A stretch of 64,000 bases of DNA, from the NCBI GenBank assembly GCA_947493945.1, contig CANLSR010000003.1:124001-188000 (forward strand). Direction: 5' to 3'. The notes under the pieces are model-generated. The model searched no databases. It was given only the letters and a program-made list of their open reading frames with translations, and had not been told where the DNA came from. Source of the DNA: an uncultured bacterium. GTDB lineage: Bacteria; Bacteroidota; Rhodothermia; Rhodothermales; Rubricoccaceae. Position numbers and translations under genes: made by a program. Positions 46,078 through 54,272 of the stretch are shown here, one piece after another (within the stretch, counting starts at the first letter, position 1; each line of letters opens with the position of its first letter).

Positions 46078-46794
46078 TCAGGCGTCGGGCCGCGTCGTGG
46101 CGAACCCGCGCGAGCCGTCGGGCTGGAGCACGTACTCGAACGTGTAGTAGCGGTCCTCGTCCGTCGTGGGCACCGGCGCCGACGGGGCGCCCTCGTAGTA
46201 GCTCAGGATGCGGACCTTGGCGTAGTCCCCGTCTCCGGTCCTGAGAACGATCGTCCGGCCGGGGATGGGCGAGACGAGGTTCTGGGCCGGGCTGTAGTTG
46301 TACCAGCCGTTGTCGCTGCCCGTGCAGATCGCGTTCGTCGAACCGGGCACGGAGCCGTTGGGCGTCTCGATCGCCGGGCAGGTCGTGTTCGCGCCGTCGG
46401 CGACGTAGCCCGAGGCCGGCGCCGACGCCACGCTGGCGAACGTCTGCTTCAGGACCTGAGCGGCGCCCCCGCCCGGCCCGCTCGCCCCGCCGTTGACGAT
46501 GATCGTCGTCCCCCGAAACCCGACGTCCCACACCGTCGACACCGAGTCCCGCTGGCGGACGGCGCGGTCGGTCTCGTCCGACGAGAGCACGACCTGGCCG
46601 GCGTCGAGGTCGTAGAGCGTGAACAGGTTGTTGCTGATCGCCTGACCCGTGTTCGGGTCGCGGCCCGTGTTCGGGTCGGCCTTGACGTCGGCGGCGGTCT
46701 GGACGTCGAGGTCCTCGATCCGGTCGGGCTCGGACGAGTCGCAGGCGGTGAGGGCGAGGGCGCCGGCGAGGGCGAAGAGGGTGAGGCGGGTCAT
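46078..46794 (-). CDS. hmuY: HmuY-family haem-binding lipoprotein
   Basis: The 238-residue protein has a lipobox signal (ALALTAC). HmuY-fold features follow: DETDRAVRQRDSVSTVWDVGFRGTTIIVNGG, YAKVRILSYYEG and the C-terminal RYYTFEYVLQPDGSR. HmuY proteins sit on the outer surface and strip haem from host or environmental haemoproteins for the TonB receptor. It lies immediately after the receptor gene, the same order as in Porphyromonas. A short DPNTG repeat occurs near residue 45. Confidence 0.88.
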   Translation of the reverse strand: MTRLTLFALAGALALTACDSSEPDRIEDLDVQTAADVKADPNTGRDPNTGQAISNNLFTLYDLDAGQVVLSSDETDRAVRQRDSVSTVWDVGFRGTTIIVNGGASGPGGGAAQVLKQTFASVASAPASGYVADGANTTCPAIETPNGSVPGSTNAICTGSDNGWYNYSPAQNLVSPIPGRTIVLRTGDGDYAKVRILSYYEGAPSAPVPTTDEDRYYTFEYVLQPDGSRGFATTRPDA

Positions 46795-46829
46795 GAGTCG
46801 GCGCCGGACGGGGCGCGTGGTGGTGGAAA

Positions 46830-49247
46830 TCAAAACGAGAGGCCCAACGACGCGAAGACGGTGCGCCCGGGCATGGACGGCACCAGCGTGGCGCGCGTCG
46901 TGTCGAACAGGTTGTCGACGCCGGCTTGGGCCGTCAGGCGGCCGGACCGGAGCGCCCACGAATGCGTCAGCGTGAGGTCGACGACGGCGTAGCCGGCCAC
47001 GAACTCGTCGTCGCGGTTGGCCAGGCCGTTGCCGTCGAGGTCGCGGTAGCCGTAGCGGCTCCGCCAGCGGCCCCGGAGCGAGGCCGAGGCGTCGCCGCGC
47101 ACGAACGTGGCGCGCAGCGTGGCCGCGTGGGGCGAGCGTCCAAACAGGCCGCCGTAGTCGCCCACCGAGAGCGGGTACTCGCGGCCGTCGGGGTCGCGGC
47201 CGAACACGGTCCCGGTCGCGAGCGCGTCCACGACGTCGCGGTCCCGAGCCTGGAGAAACTGGTACGACGCCGCCACGTCGAGCCCCGGCAGCAGGCGGGC
47301 CGTCGCCTGGACGTCGAGCCCGCGCGTGTACACGCGGTTCAGGTTGAAGTAGCCGAACACCGACTGGCCGCTCGTCTTCAGCGCGACGGGCTGGGTCTCG
47401 ATCAGGTCCGACACGTGGTTCCAGAACCCGCCCACGTCGACGGTCAGCCACCCGAACGGGTCGGCCGAGGCGCCGACGTTGACGGCCACGGAGCTCTCGG
47501 CCCGGATGTCGCGGAGGCTCGACGGGTCGAAAAACAGCTCTTCGATCTGGCCCTGCGCCTCCAGCTCGGCCAGGCCTCGGGCCAGCCGCGTCGAGCCGAA
47601 CACGCTGTAGCCGCCGGCCGCCGCGTTGGTGAACGCGAGGTAGAGCTGGCGGAAGGCGGGCGCCTTGAACCCGCTCCCGACGCTCGCCCGCAGGCGGAGC
47701 GCGTCGGCCGGCCGCACCAACACCGACAGCTTGGGCGTCAACCGCGCCGCGTAGTCCGTGTGCGCGTCGACCCGGGCGCTCGCGTTGACGGAGACCAGCC
47801 GCGACGGCTCCCACTCGTGCTGGGCAAAGGCGTAGACCTGCTGGGCGTTCGGCGCCTCGCCCCCGGCCTCAGCCGCGTAGCGGTCGCCCGCCAGCCGCTC
47901 GTCGATGGCGCCCGCCCCGACGACGGTCAGGTGGCGCGCGCTCCACAGCGCGTCGAGCTGGGCCTCGGCCTTGGCGTAGCGCTGGTCGAAGTCGTCCGAC
48001 GACGTGAGCACGCCGTCGGACTGGCGGCGGTACTGGGTCTCGGTCGTGTACCGGGCGCCGTAGAGCGTCGCCCTGAGCCGGACCCGCTCGCTCAGCGGGA
48101 CCGCCCACTCGGGGTGGACGCTCCAGTCGACGCGGCGGCCCGAATCGTCGTGGGGGACGTCGACGCCGCCTTCGAGGAGGTTGGCGGCCCCGGTCTGGTT
48201 CAGCGCGGCCACCCGGGCGCCCAGGCTCAGACGCGACGGTCCCAGATCGGCGCGCGCGCGGAGGTCGGCCGTCCAGTCGGCGAACGAGGGGACGGTCGGG
48301 CCAAACTCCTCCGGCACAAGGTCATACCCGCCCGACGCGTAGCGGTTGACGAACGCGCGCGCGGCCCAGCGGTCGCGGCCGACCCCGCCCTCGGCGGTCG
48401 CGTCGGTCTCGCCAAACGTGCCGGCCCCGAACCGCACGCCGCCCGTCTCGACGCCCGGCTGGGGCAGCGCCGTCACCAGGTTGACGACGCCCGCGAGCGC
48501 CTCGGACCCGTAGAGCGACGACGACGGCCCCTCGACGATCTCGACGCGGTCGACGCCCGCGACCGTCAGCCGGTCCAGGTCGAGCGTGCCGGCCGTCCGC
48601 CCCACGATGGGCTCGCCGTCGAGCAGGACGAGCGTGTAGTCGGACGAGAAGCCCTGGACCTGGAGGCCCGAGCCGTGGTCGTCGGAGAGGAACAGGCCGG
48701 GCACGGTCTCCAGCACGTCGCCCAGCCGGGCCGCCCCCTGCTGGCGGATGGCCTCGGCGTCGACCACGGTGGTCGGCACGGCCACGTCTTCGAGCGCCTT
48801 GGCGGTCCGGGTGGCGGTCACCACGACGGCGCCCGCCTCGACCGTCGCCGCCGCCAGCGCCACGTCGAGCCAGACGGTGTCGCGGCGAGCGGCGACCGCC
48901 CGCTCGGCCGTCCGGTAGCCGACGGCCGAGAAGGCCAGCGTGCGGGCCCCGGCGCGGGGCAGCGCCAGGAGGTACCGGCCGTCGGCGCCGGCGGCGGCCC
49001 CGCGCGTGCCGCCGGTCGGGCGCACCGTGGCCCCGGCCACCGGCTGGCCAGTCTCCGCGTCCGTCACCCGGCCGACGACCACCGTCTCGGCCGTCTGCGC
49101 CACGGCAGGAACCGCCAGCAGGGCGAGGAGCAGGGCGAGCCACGCGAACGCCGACGAGGCCCCCTCGCGGCCGACCCGGCGCTCTTCCTGGACTCGCTTC
49201 GGCGCGACCGGAAGGCGTCTGGAGGGGGGCGGGGGGCGGTGAGTCAC
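46830..49247 (-). CDS. TonB-dependent haem receptor (HmuR type)
   Basis: The 805-residue protein has a signal segment (AFAWLALLLALLAVPAVAQ). A carboxypeptidase-like CNA-B domain follows (VTDAETGQPVAGATVRPTGG), then a plug domain (VTATRTAKALEDVAVPTTVVDAEAI, VEIVEGPSSSLYGSEALAGVVNLVT) and a 22-strand-type barrel ending in FASLGLSF. The NPDL/FRAP region reads SVGSGFKAPAFRQLYLAF, as in haem receptors. The track start is GTG 49247, only 2 nt from a 46-bp inverted repeat; a start further in (VGREGASSAFAW) is also possible. It heads the haem operon. Confidence 0.93.
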   Translation of the reverse strand: MTHRPPPPSRRLPVAPKRVQEERRVGREGASSAFAWLALLLALLAVPAVAQTAETVVVGRVTDAETGQPVAGATVRPTGGTRGAAAGADGRYLLALPRAGARTLAFSAVGYRTAERAVAARRDTVWLDVALAAATVEAGAVVVTATRTAKALEDVAVPTTVVDAEAIRQQGAARLGDVLETVPGLFLSDDHGSGLQVQGFSSDYTLVLLDGEPIVGRTAGTLDLDRLTVAGVDRVEIVEGPSSSLYGSEALAGVVNLVTALPQPGVETGGVRFGAGTFGETDATAEGGVGRDRWAARAFVNRYASGGYDLVPEEFGPTVPSFADWTADLRARADLGPSRLSLGARVAALNQTGAANLLEGGVDVPHDDSGRRVDWSVHPEWAVPLSERVRLRATLYGARYTTETQYRRQSDGVLTSSDDFDQRYAKAEAQLDALWSARHLTVVGAGAIDERLAGDRYAAEAGGEAPNAQQVYAFAQHEWEPSRLVSVNASARVDAHTDYAARLTPKLSVLVRPADALRLRASVGSGFKAPAFRQLYLAFTNAAAGGYSVFGSTRLARGLAELEAQGQIEELFFDPSSLRDIRAESSVAVNVGASADPFGWLTVDVGGFWNHVSDLIETQPVALKTSGQSVFGYFNLNRVYTRGLDVQATARLLPGLDVAASYQFLQARDRDVVDALATGTVFGRDPDGREYPLSVGDYGGLFGRSPHAATLRATFVRGDASASLRGRWRSRYGYRDLDGNGLANRDDEFVAGYAVVDLTLTHSWALRSGRLTAQAGVDNLFDTTRATLVPSMPGRTVFASLGLSF

Positions 49248-49248
49248 G

Positions 49249-49294
49249 CTTATCTGGACCTGATCTAAATCAATCTAGACTCAGTCCACATAAG
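49249..49294. promoter_or_regulatory. AT-rich 46-bp inverted repeat upstream of the haem operon
   Basis: CTTATcTGGAC...TCTA and TAGA...GTCCAcATAAG form an imperfect palindrome with an inner TCTAAATCAATCTAGA near-palindrome. It is the most AT-rich spot in the area and lies right at the start of the TonB receptor gene. An iron- or haem-responsive repressor operator is the natural guess; it matches neither the classic Fur nor DtxR box exactly. Confidence 0.55.
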
Positions 49295-49389
49295 AGATCC
49301 GGCATCGCCCAGTCTTCGCAAACCACCTGGAGAGCTCCACCGGGCCCCATCGCGGCCGAGGGGCACCGGCTCCCCGACGGCGGCGGGCG

Positions 49390-49397
49390 TAGGTTGG
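49390..49397 (+). promoter_or_regulatory. Putative -7 element TAGGTTGG for the dioxygenase gene
   Basis: TAGGTTGG is one mismatch from TAnnTTTG and 24 nt before the ATG at 49421. Confidence 0.4.
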
Positions 49398-49420
49398 CGC
49401 GGGTCCTCCCCCGCCTTCCC

Positions 49421-50665
49421 ATGACGCCCGATCCCTGGTGGGCCTTCGCCCTCGACCCCGCCGTCCGCGCCGACTCAGAGGCGAACCGACTCCGCGACGA
49501 CGCCGGCGGGCCGCTGGTCAACGCGCCCGGCGACGGCGGCCGCCTGGGGCTCGACTACGCCGGCTACCTCGGCCTGACGGACCTGCTCGGCGCCGGCACG
49601 CCGGCCTCGTCGGTGCCGGACGAGCGGGCGTTCGTCATCGTCCACCAGCTGTGCGAGGTCGTGTTTAAGCAGATGACGTTCGACCTCGCCGTGGTCACGG
49701 CGACGTTCGAGCGGCTGCTCGCCCACCCCGACCGCGTGGCGCTGGCGCTGGCCGAGGGCGAGGTGGACGACGAGAGCGCTGCGGCCCGCGTCTGGCGCCC
49801 GGCCATCACCGCCGCCAACCGGCTGAGGCACGCCGCCCAACAGCTGCTCCCGCCCATCATGAAGCTGATGGGCCGCGGTGGCGAGGACGACGTGCTGTTC
49901 TCGCGCGTCGAGTTCGGACACTTCCGCGCCCACCTGGAGCCGTCGAGCGGGTTCCAGGCCGCCCAGCTCCGGCTGATCCAGCGGGCGCTGGGCAAAGGCC
50001 CGCTCTTGGACCTGCGCGTGTTCCCCGGCGACAACTACGGCCGCCACTACACCGGCTCGCCGTGCGGCCACGTGGCCCTGGCCGACCCGATGGTGCTCCA
50101 GAGCGGGGCCGAGATGGCCTCGCCGCCGCCCGACCACCCCGCCGCCCAGGCCGCGCGCCTGGACGACGCCGCCCACGCGCTGCTGGCGGTCGTGCCCGCG
50201 TTGGGCGAGGACCGGCCACCGCCGCCCGCCGTCCGCCGAATCCACGGCGACGACGTCGACCGGGCCGTCGACCGGTTCCGGGCCACGCTCGGCCCCGGGG
50301 CCTCCGCCAGCGGCGCGGCCGGCCGGGCGACCGACGAGTTCCGCGCCGACCTGGAGGCCGCGGCGGCGGCCGAGAACGCCCGGCGCGACGGGCTCGACGC
50401 CGCCCGCCAGGGGGCCTACGCGCTCCAGAGCCGCGCGCCCCGGAGCGCCCTCGCCCACGTCCTGTCACGCATCCAGTCGGTCGACGACGCCCTGCACGGG
50501 CCGTCAGACGGCTCGTTCCTGACGGTCCACCGCCGGACCGTCCGCCGCCACGTCGCCGACGACTCGGGCACGGGCGGCGGCGGGATGCCGTACCTGGTCA
50601 CGAGCCAGCGCTACCTTCTCCCGCTCTTCCCCGCCCTGGTCGCGTACCAGGACCTGGAGCTGTGA
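49421..50665 (+). CDS. Tryptophan 2,3-dioxygenase-superfamily haem protein
   Basis: The 414-residue protein matches the all-helical TDO fold: FVIVHQLCEVVFKQMTFDL near residue 70 (equivalent to the His/Glu-rich first haem helix), RHAAQQLLPPIMKLMGRG, LEPSSGFQAAQLRLIQRALG, and a C-terminal RRTVRRHVADDSGTGGGGMPYL containing the probable axial His and the GTGG loop. TDOs open the indole ring of tryptophan using haem and O2. This protein is larger and more divergent than standard TDO, so another indole substrate is possible. It is divergent from the haem operon and overlaps the esterase gene (GTGA). Confidence 0.75.
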   Translation: MTPDPWWAFALDPAVRADSEANRLRDDAGGPLVNAPGDGGRLGLDYAGYLGLTDLLGAGTPASSVPDERAFVIVHQLCEVVFKQMTFDLAVVTATFERLLAHPDRVALALAEGEVDDESAAARVWRPAITAANRLRHAAQQLLPPIMKLMGRGGEDDVLFSRVEFGHFRAHLEPSSGFQAAQLRLIQRALGKGPLLDLRVFPGDNYGRHYTGSPCGHVALADPMVLQSGAEMASPPPDHPAAQAARLDDAAHALLAVVPALGEDRPPPPAVRRIHGDDVDRAVDRFRATLGPGASASGAAGRATDEFRADLEAAAAAENARRDGLDAARQGAYALQSRAPRSALAHVLSRIQSVDDALHGPSDGSFLTVHRRTVRRHVADDSGTGGGGMPYLVTSQRYLLPLFPALVAYQDLEL

Positions 50666-51522
50666 CCCGGCTCGTCCCGCTGGCGGTCGCCGCCGCCCTG
50701 CTCCTGGCCGGCTGCGCGGCCGCCCCGCCCGCCGACCGCGGCGGCCTAGACGCCCGGCTCGTCGCGCCGCCCACCGCCGCCGACAGCGCCCGCGACGCGG
50801 CGGCCGTCGAGTCCATCGGCGCCTTGCCGGCCGACCTGTTTTTCGCCGGCCGCTTTACCGCCAACGGCGTCACGCTCCCGTACCGGCTGCTCGCCCCGCC
50901 CCGTCCCGACGCGGGCCAACGCTACCCGCTCGTCGTCGTGTTCCACGGCGCCGGCGAGATCGGGACGGACAACGTCGGCCACCTCGACGCCCTCCCGAAA
51001 ACGTGGGCTCGGGAAGAGATCCGCGAGCGGTTCCCGGCCTACGTGCTGGCGCCCCAGATGCCCGAGCGCTCGGCGCTCTACTCCGGGCCGGCGGGGACGC
51101 CCGGCCGCCACTCGCGTCCCGGCCCCCCGCTCTACACCGCTCTCGCCCTGATCGACTCCCTGCGCACGGGGCTCCCCATCGACGACCGACGGATCTACGC
51201 CGTAGGCTTCTCGATGGGGAGCTCGACAACCTGGAACGCGCTCCGCCTCCGCCCGGACCTGTTCGCCGCGGCGGTCCCCATCGCGGGCGTCCCCAACCCC
51301 GCCTACGTGGAGGAGGTGGCCCGGACGCCCGTCTGGGTCGTCCACGGCAACGCCGACACGGCCAACCCCATCGGCCCGGACCGGGCCATGGTCCAGGCCC
51401 TCGCGGGCCAGCTCGGGGCGGAGGTTCGGTTCTGGGAAGTCGACGGGCTCTACCACGCCGTCCCCCAACGCCTCCTGGCGGGCGACGAGCTTATGACGTG
51501 GCTGTTCGCGCACGAGCGGTGA
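50662..51522 (+). CDS. Lipoprotein alpha/beta-hydrolase (esterase)
   Basis: The 286-residue protein begins at GTG and has a lipobox signal (AALLLAGC). The alpha/beta-hydrolase core has VVVFHGAGEIGTDN as oxyanion region, GFSMGSSTTW as nucleophile elbow, WVVHGNADTANPIG with the catalytic Asp and DGLYHAVPQ with the His. It resembles secreted feruloyl-esterase/LpqC-type or phospholipase/carboxylesterase enzymes; the substrate is unknown. Its start overlaps the dioxygenase stop by four bases, so the two are coupled, though the functional link is unclear. Confidence 0.82.
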   Translation: MTRLVPLAVAAALLLAGCAAAPPADRGGLDARLVAPPTAADSARDAAAVESIGALPADLFFAGRFTANGVTLPYRLLAPPRPDAGQRYPLVVVFHGAGEIGTDNVGHLDALPKTWAREEIRERFPAYVLAPQMPERSALYSGPAGTPGRHSRPGPPLYTALALIDSLRTGLPIDDRRIYAVGFSMGSSTTWNALRLRPDLFAAAVPIAGVPNPAYVEEVARTPVWVVHGNADTANPIGPDRAMVQALAGQLGAEVRFWEVDGLYHAVPQRLLAGDELMTWLFAHER

Positions 51523-51527
51523 GGGCG

Positions 51528-51902
51528 CTAGGCGCCCGCTTCTCGCTCTCGGATCAGGTCGAGGGTCTCGACGGCGTGGCGCAGGTGCGGGATCACGATG
51601 CTGCCGCCGACCACCAGCGCCACGTTGAGCGCGTCCATCATCTCGTCGTCGGCGAAGCCCACCTCGGCGCACTGCTCCAGGTGGTAGTCGATGCAGTCGT
51701 TGCACCGGAGCACGGCCGAGGCCACGAGCCCCAGCAGTTCCTTGGTGCGGCCGTCGAGCGCGCCGTCGCGGTAGGCGGCCGTGTCGAGGTTGAAAAACCG
51801 CTTGACGCCCAGGTGCGCGCCGTCCGCTTCCAGGATGCGGGCGTTCATGCGGGTGCGGTGGGCGTCGAAGCGGTCGAGTCGGGTGTCGCCGGTGGGCTCC
51901 AT
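51528..51902 (-). CDS. Carboxymuconolactone-decarboxylase/AhpD-like protein
   Basis: The 124-residue protein has the AhpD-type motif LRCNDCIDYHLEQCAEVG (CxxC and a His, about residues 66-75) within a helical CMD domain. It is probably a small peroxidase-linked thiol-disulfide protein of the cytoplasm. Catalytic residues are intact. The ATG overlaps that of the divergent 5-FCL gene as CATG, so neither gene has room for a leader; an internal ATG at 51848 is an alternative start. Confidence 0.85.
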   Translation of the reverse strand: MEPTGDTRLDRFDAHRTRMNARILEADGAHLGVKRFFNLDTAAYRDGALDGRTKELLGLVASAVLRCNDCIDYHLEQCAEVGFADDEMMDALNVALVVGGSIVIPHLRHAVETLDLIREREAGA

Positions 51903-52512
51903 GTCTAGGGCGCCCCGTTCTGGGGCGGAGGTGGCCGCCGAGAAAGCCGCCTGGCGCGAGCGGTTCCGCCGCGTCCGCCAGTCGCTGGCGCCGGCGCGGG
52001 CCGAGGCCAGCGCCCAGATCGGCCGCCGGCTGGCGGAGGTCGTCGGCGAGAGGCTTGGCGGCCCGGCCGACGCGGTGGCCCTGTTCTGGCCGCTGCCGGG
52101 CGAGGTCGACCTCCGCGCCCTGGCCGAGTCGCTCCGGGCGTCCGGCGTGACCGTCGCCCTGCCCGTCGTCGCCGGGCGCCGCCGGCTGGCGTGGCGCGCC
52201 TTCGGGGGCGCCGACGGCCTGGCGCACGGCCCGTGGGGCCTGCGCGAGCCCGCCGAGGACGCCGCCCCGGTCGAGCCGGCCCGGCTGGCGGTGGTCGCCG
52301 TGCCGGGCCTGGCGTTCGGCCGCGACGGGAGCCGGCTGGGCTACGGCGGCGGCTTCTACGACGCGGCCCTGGCGCAGACGCCGGCGCTCCGGGCCGGCGC
52401 GGCGTTCGCGGCGTCCCTCGTCGACGCCGTGCCGTCGGAGCCCCACGACGAGCGACTGGACGCCGTGGTCACCGAGGCCGGGGTCGAGTGGGTCCGGCGC
52501 GGAGGCCCCTAG
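51901..52512 (+). CDS. 5-formyltetrahydrofolate cyclo-ligase
   Basis: The 203-residue protein has EKAAWRERFRRVRQSLAP at the N-terminus, a FWPLPGEVDLRAL segment, and the ATP-binding C-terminal VVAVPGLAFGRDGSRLGYGGGFYD typical of 5-FCL (MTHFS). It converts 5-formyl-THF to 5,10-methenyl-THF with ATP. The ATG at 51901 lies inside the start codon of the opposite gene; a GTG 30 nt downstream is another possibility. It precedes the PspC gene by 155 nt. Confidence 0.9.
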   Translation: MSRAPRSGAEVAAEKAAWRERFRRVRQSLAPARAEASAQIGRRLAEVVGERLGGPADAVALFWPLPGEVDLRALAESLRASGVTVALPVVAGRRRLAWRAFGGADGLAHGPWGLREPAEDAAPVEPARLAVVAVPGLAFGRDGSRLGYGGGFYDAALAQTPALRAGAAFAASLVDAVPSEPHDERLDAVVTEAGVEWVRRGGP

Positions 52513-52667
52513 GCGCCGGCGGCCGCGCCCGTCGAGGCCCCACGTCCGTCCGGCGGCTCCTGCGCCTCTCCACCCGGTCGGCCCCTGTGCGCACGCGTGT
52601 CCACGCCCTCGGCCGTCGCAACCCAACGCGCGCTCCGCCGTACCCCCGCGTCCCCCTCTGCCCTCCC

Positions 52668-53435
52668 ATGTCGACCCGCTCGCGCCCCCGTTCCCGCTCC
52701 CAGGAGGACGTCTACGACGACGAGTTCGGCTTCGTCTCCGACGACGACATCGCGGCCTTTATGGCCGAGCAGGAGCTGGAGGAGGAGACCGAGGAGAAAA
52801 AGCAGGCCGGCTTCTGGAATCTCCAGACCGCCTCCGGCATGGGGCTCATCGGGCTGGGCGCGCTCTACAGCCTGCAGCTGATCGGCCTGTTCCCGCTGGG
52901 CAGCGCGCTGCTCCAGAACCTGGTCCAGATCCTGCCCATCTTCGCCGCCGTCCTCATCATGCTGACCGGCTTCGGCGTGCTCTCGTGGAGCCCGGCGGCC
53001 CGCCGCCGCGCCAAGGCCCGCAAGCGCGCCGCCCGCCGACGCCGCCAGCGGCGCCGGACCAAGACCGTGGGCCGCCCGCCGACGGACGAGGCGGGCCGCC
53101 GCGCCCAGAGCGCCTTCGACCAGGCCGAGCGCGCCCTGAGCGCCGCCGGGCGCACGGCCAGCCGCGCCGTCGACGAGGCCAAGGCGCGCCGGGCCCAGGC
53201 CCGCCGCGAGGGGCGCCGCCGGCTGCTCAAGGACCGCGAGAACCGGAAGCTCACCGGGCTGGCGGCCGGCATGGCCAACTACTTCGGCCTCGACCCGACC
53301 GTCGTGCGCATCGCGTGGGTCGTCGCGATGGTGTTTACCCAGGGCGCCGCGCTGGTCCCCTACATCGTCCTGTCGATGGTGGTCGGGAACGAGGAGCCCG
53401 ACGACGACCCCATGATCCGCGTCTCGGATGACTAG
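52668..53435 (+). CDS. PspC-domain membrane protein with long basic linker
   Basis: The 255-residue protein starts with an acidic segment (EDVYDDEFGFVSDDDIAAFM). Two predicted membrane helices follow (about 55-105), then about 90 residues very rich in Arg, Ala and Lys. A C-terminal PspC domain ends it (LTGLAAGMANYFGLDPTVVRIAWVVAMVF). PspC helps sense envelope stress in other bacteria; here only the domain is shared. The charged linker would lie on the cytoplasmic side. The stop overlaps the start of the next gene by 8 nt. Confidence 0.8.
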   Translation: MSTRSRPRSRSQEDVYDDEFGFVSDDDIAAFMAEQELEEETEEKKQAGFWNLQTASGMGLIGLGALYSLQLIGLFPLGSALLQNLVQILPIFAAVLIMLTGFGVLSWSPAARRRAKARKRAARRRRQRRRTKTVGRPPTDEAGRRAQSAFDQAERALSAAGRTASRAVDEAKARRAQARREGRRRLLKDRENRKLTGLAAGMANYFGLDPTVVRIAWVVAMVFTQGAALVPYIVLSMVVGNEEPDDDPMIRVSDD

Positions 53436-54153
53436 GCCGCATTCGGTGCGCGTTCTCGTCGCCCTCGCCCTCTTAGCTCTCTCTATCGCCGGGTGCGAGT
53501 GGCCCTCCCACGTGGGCCGTGGCGAGGTGCGTCAGAGCCACTTGGCCCTCCGCAGTTCGCTCAACGCGGTCCCCCGTTGCCTTCCGAGCGACTACGACGT
53601 GGGCCAGGCGCTCGACCAGTGCCGCTACGAGCGGGCCGCCGAACAGCTCGACATCGTCCGCCAGTCGGAGTTGGGCACGGCCAACAACGCCCGTCTCTTC
53701 TCTACTTACCTCGTCACCCACCAATCGGACGCGGCCGTTGCCGCCCTCAACGTCGGACAGACGACGGAGGCCCGAGCTCTCGTCGGGGAGGCCGAGGAGA
53801 CGCTAGGGTCCCTCCGCACCGAGCGTGAGGGCGACCCTCCCACTTGGAGCGACGCGGCCGAGAAGCTGGCGGTCGCCAAAGGCCGGCTCGCCCTCGCGGA
53901 CGGAGACCGAGCTACGGCACGCCGCGAGTTGATCGTCGCTGGACGGGCGCTCGCAGCCCCAACCCAACTCACGTTCGGGCCGAACGTGACGCTGGCCCGC
54001 GACCTTCTGGCGGCGGGAGACACCGCGTCCGTCCTGGCCTACTTCGCCGTCCTCGACTCGACGTGGACTCACGGGATCCCGCAGGTGGCAGGATGGCGAG
54101 ACGCGCTGGACCAGGGCTCGGAGCCGGACTTCGGCGCGAACCTGCTGTACTGA
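53428..54153 (+). CDS. Lipoprotein with TPR-like helical repeats, unknown function
   Basis: The 241-residue protein has a lipobox signal (LALLALSIAGC). Helical repeats of TPR character follow (YERAAEQLDIVRQSELGTANNARL; AAEKLAVAKGRLALADGDRATARRELI). No catalytic motif is recognised. Overlap with the PspC gene suggests the two act in one pathway, possibly envelope stress. It converges on the helical 189-residue gene; the gap holds one palindrome and one terminator. Confidence 0.65.
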   Translation: MTRPHSVRVLVALALLALSIAGCEWPSHVGRGEVRQSHLALRSSLNAVPRCLPSDYDVGQALDQCRYERAAEQLDIVRQSELGTANNARLFSTYLVTHQSDAAVAALNVGQTTEARALVGEAEETLGSLRTEREGDPPTWSDAAEKLAVAKGRLALADGDRATARRELIVAGRALAAPTQLTFGPNVTLARDLLAAGDTASVLAYFAVLDSTWTHGIPQVAGWRDALDQGSEPDFGANLLY

Positions 54154-54176
54154 TCGGCAGGAGACGGGACGCCGCG

Positions 54177-54201
54177 CGCTGGCGGCCGGCCTCCGCCAGC
54201 G
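54177..54201. repeat. CCGCTGGCGG-family hairpin between convergent genes
   Basis: Arms CGCTGGCGG and CCGCCAGCG with a 7-nt loop, immediately beside a separate U-tract terminator. Confidence 0.75.
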
Positions 54202-54210
54202 GGGCGGCCG

Positions 54211-54245
54211 TAAAAGAGGGGCCGCCTCCCGGGAGAGGCGGCCCC
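54211..54245 (-). terminator. Intrinsic terminator of the 189-residue helical gene
   Basis: On the minus strand a perfect 11-bp stem GGGGCCGCCTC / GAGGCGGCCCC with a 6-nt loop is followed by TCTTTTA. It ends the minus-strand gene 28 nt after its stop. Confidence 0.8.
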
Positions 54246-54272
54246 AAAATCCAAAGCGGTGCGGAGTCCGGG

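Noticed and set aside
49438-49668. Plus-strand ORFs within the dioxygenase gene
   Set aside because: Out-of-frame shadows of a gene with clear TDO motifs.
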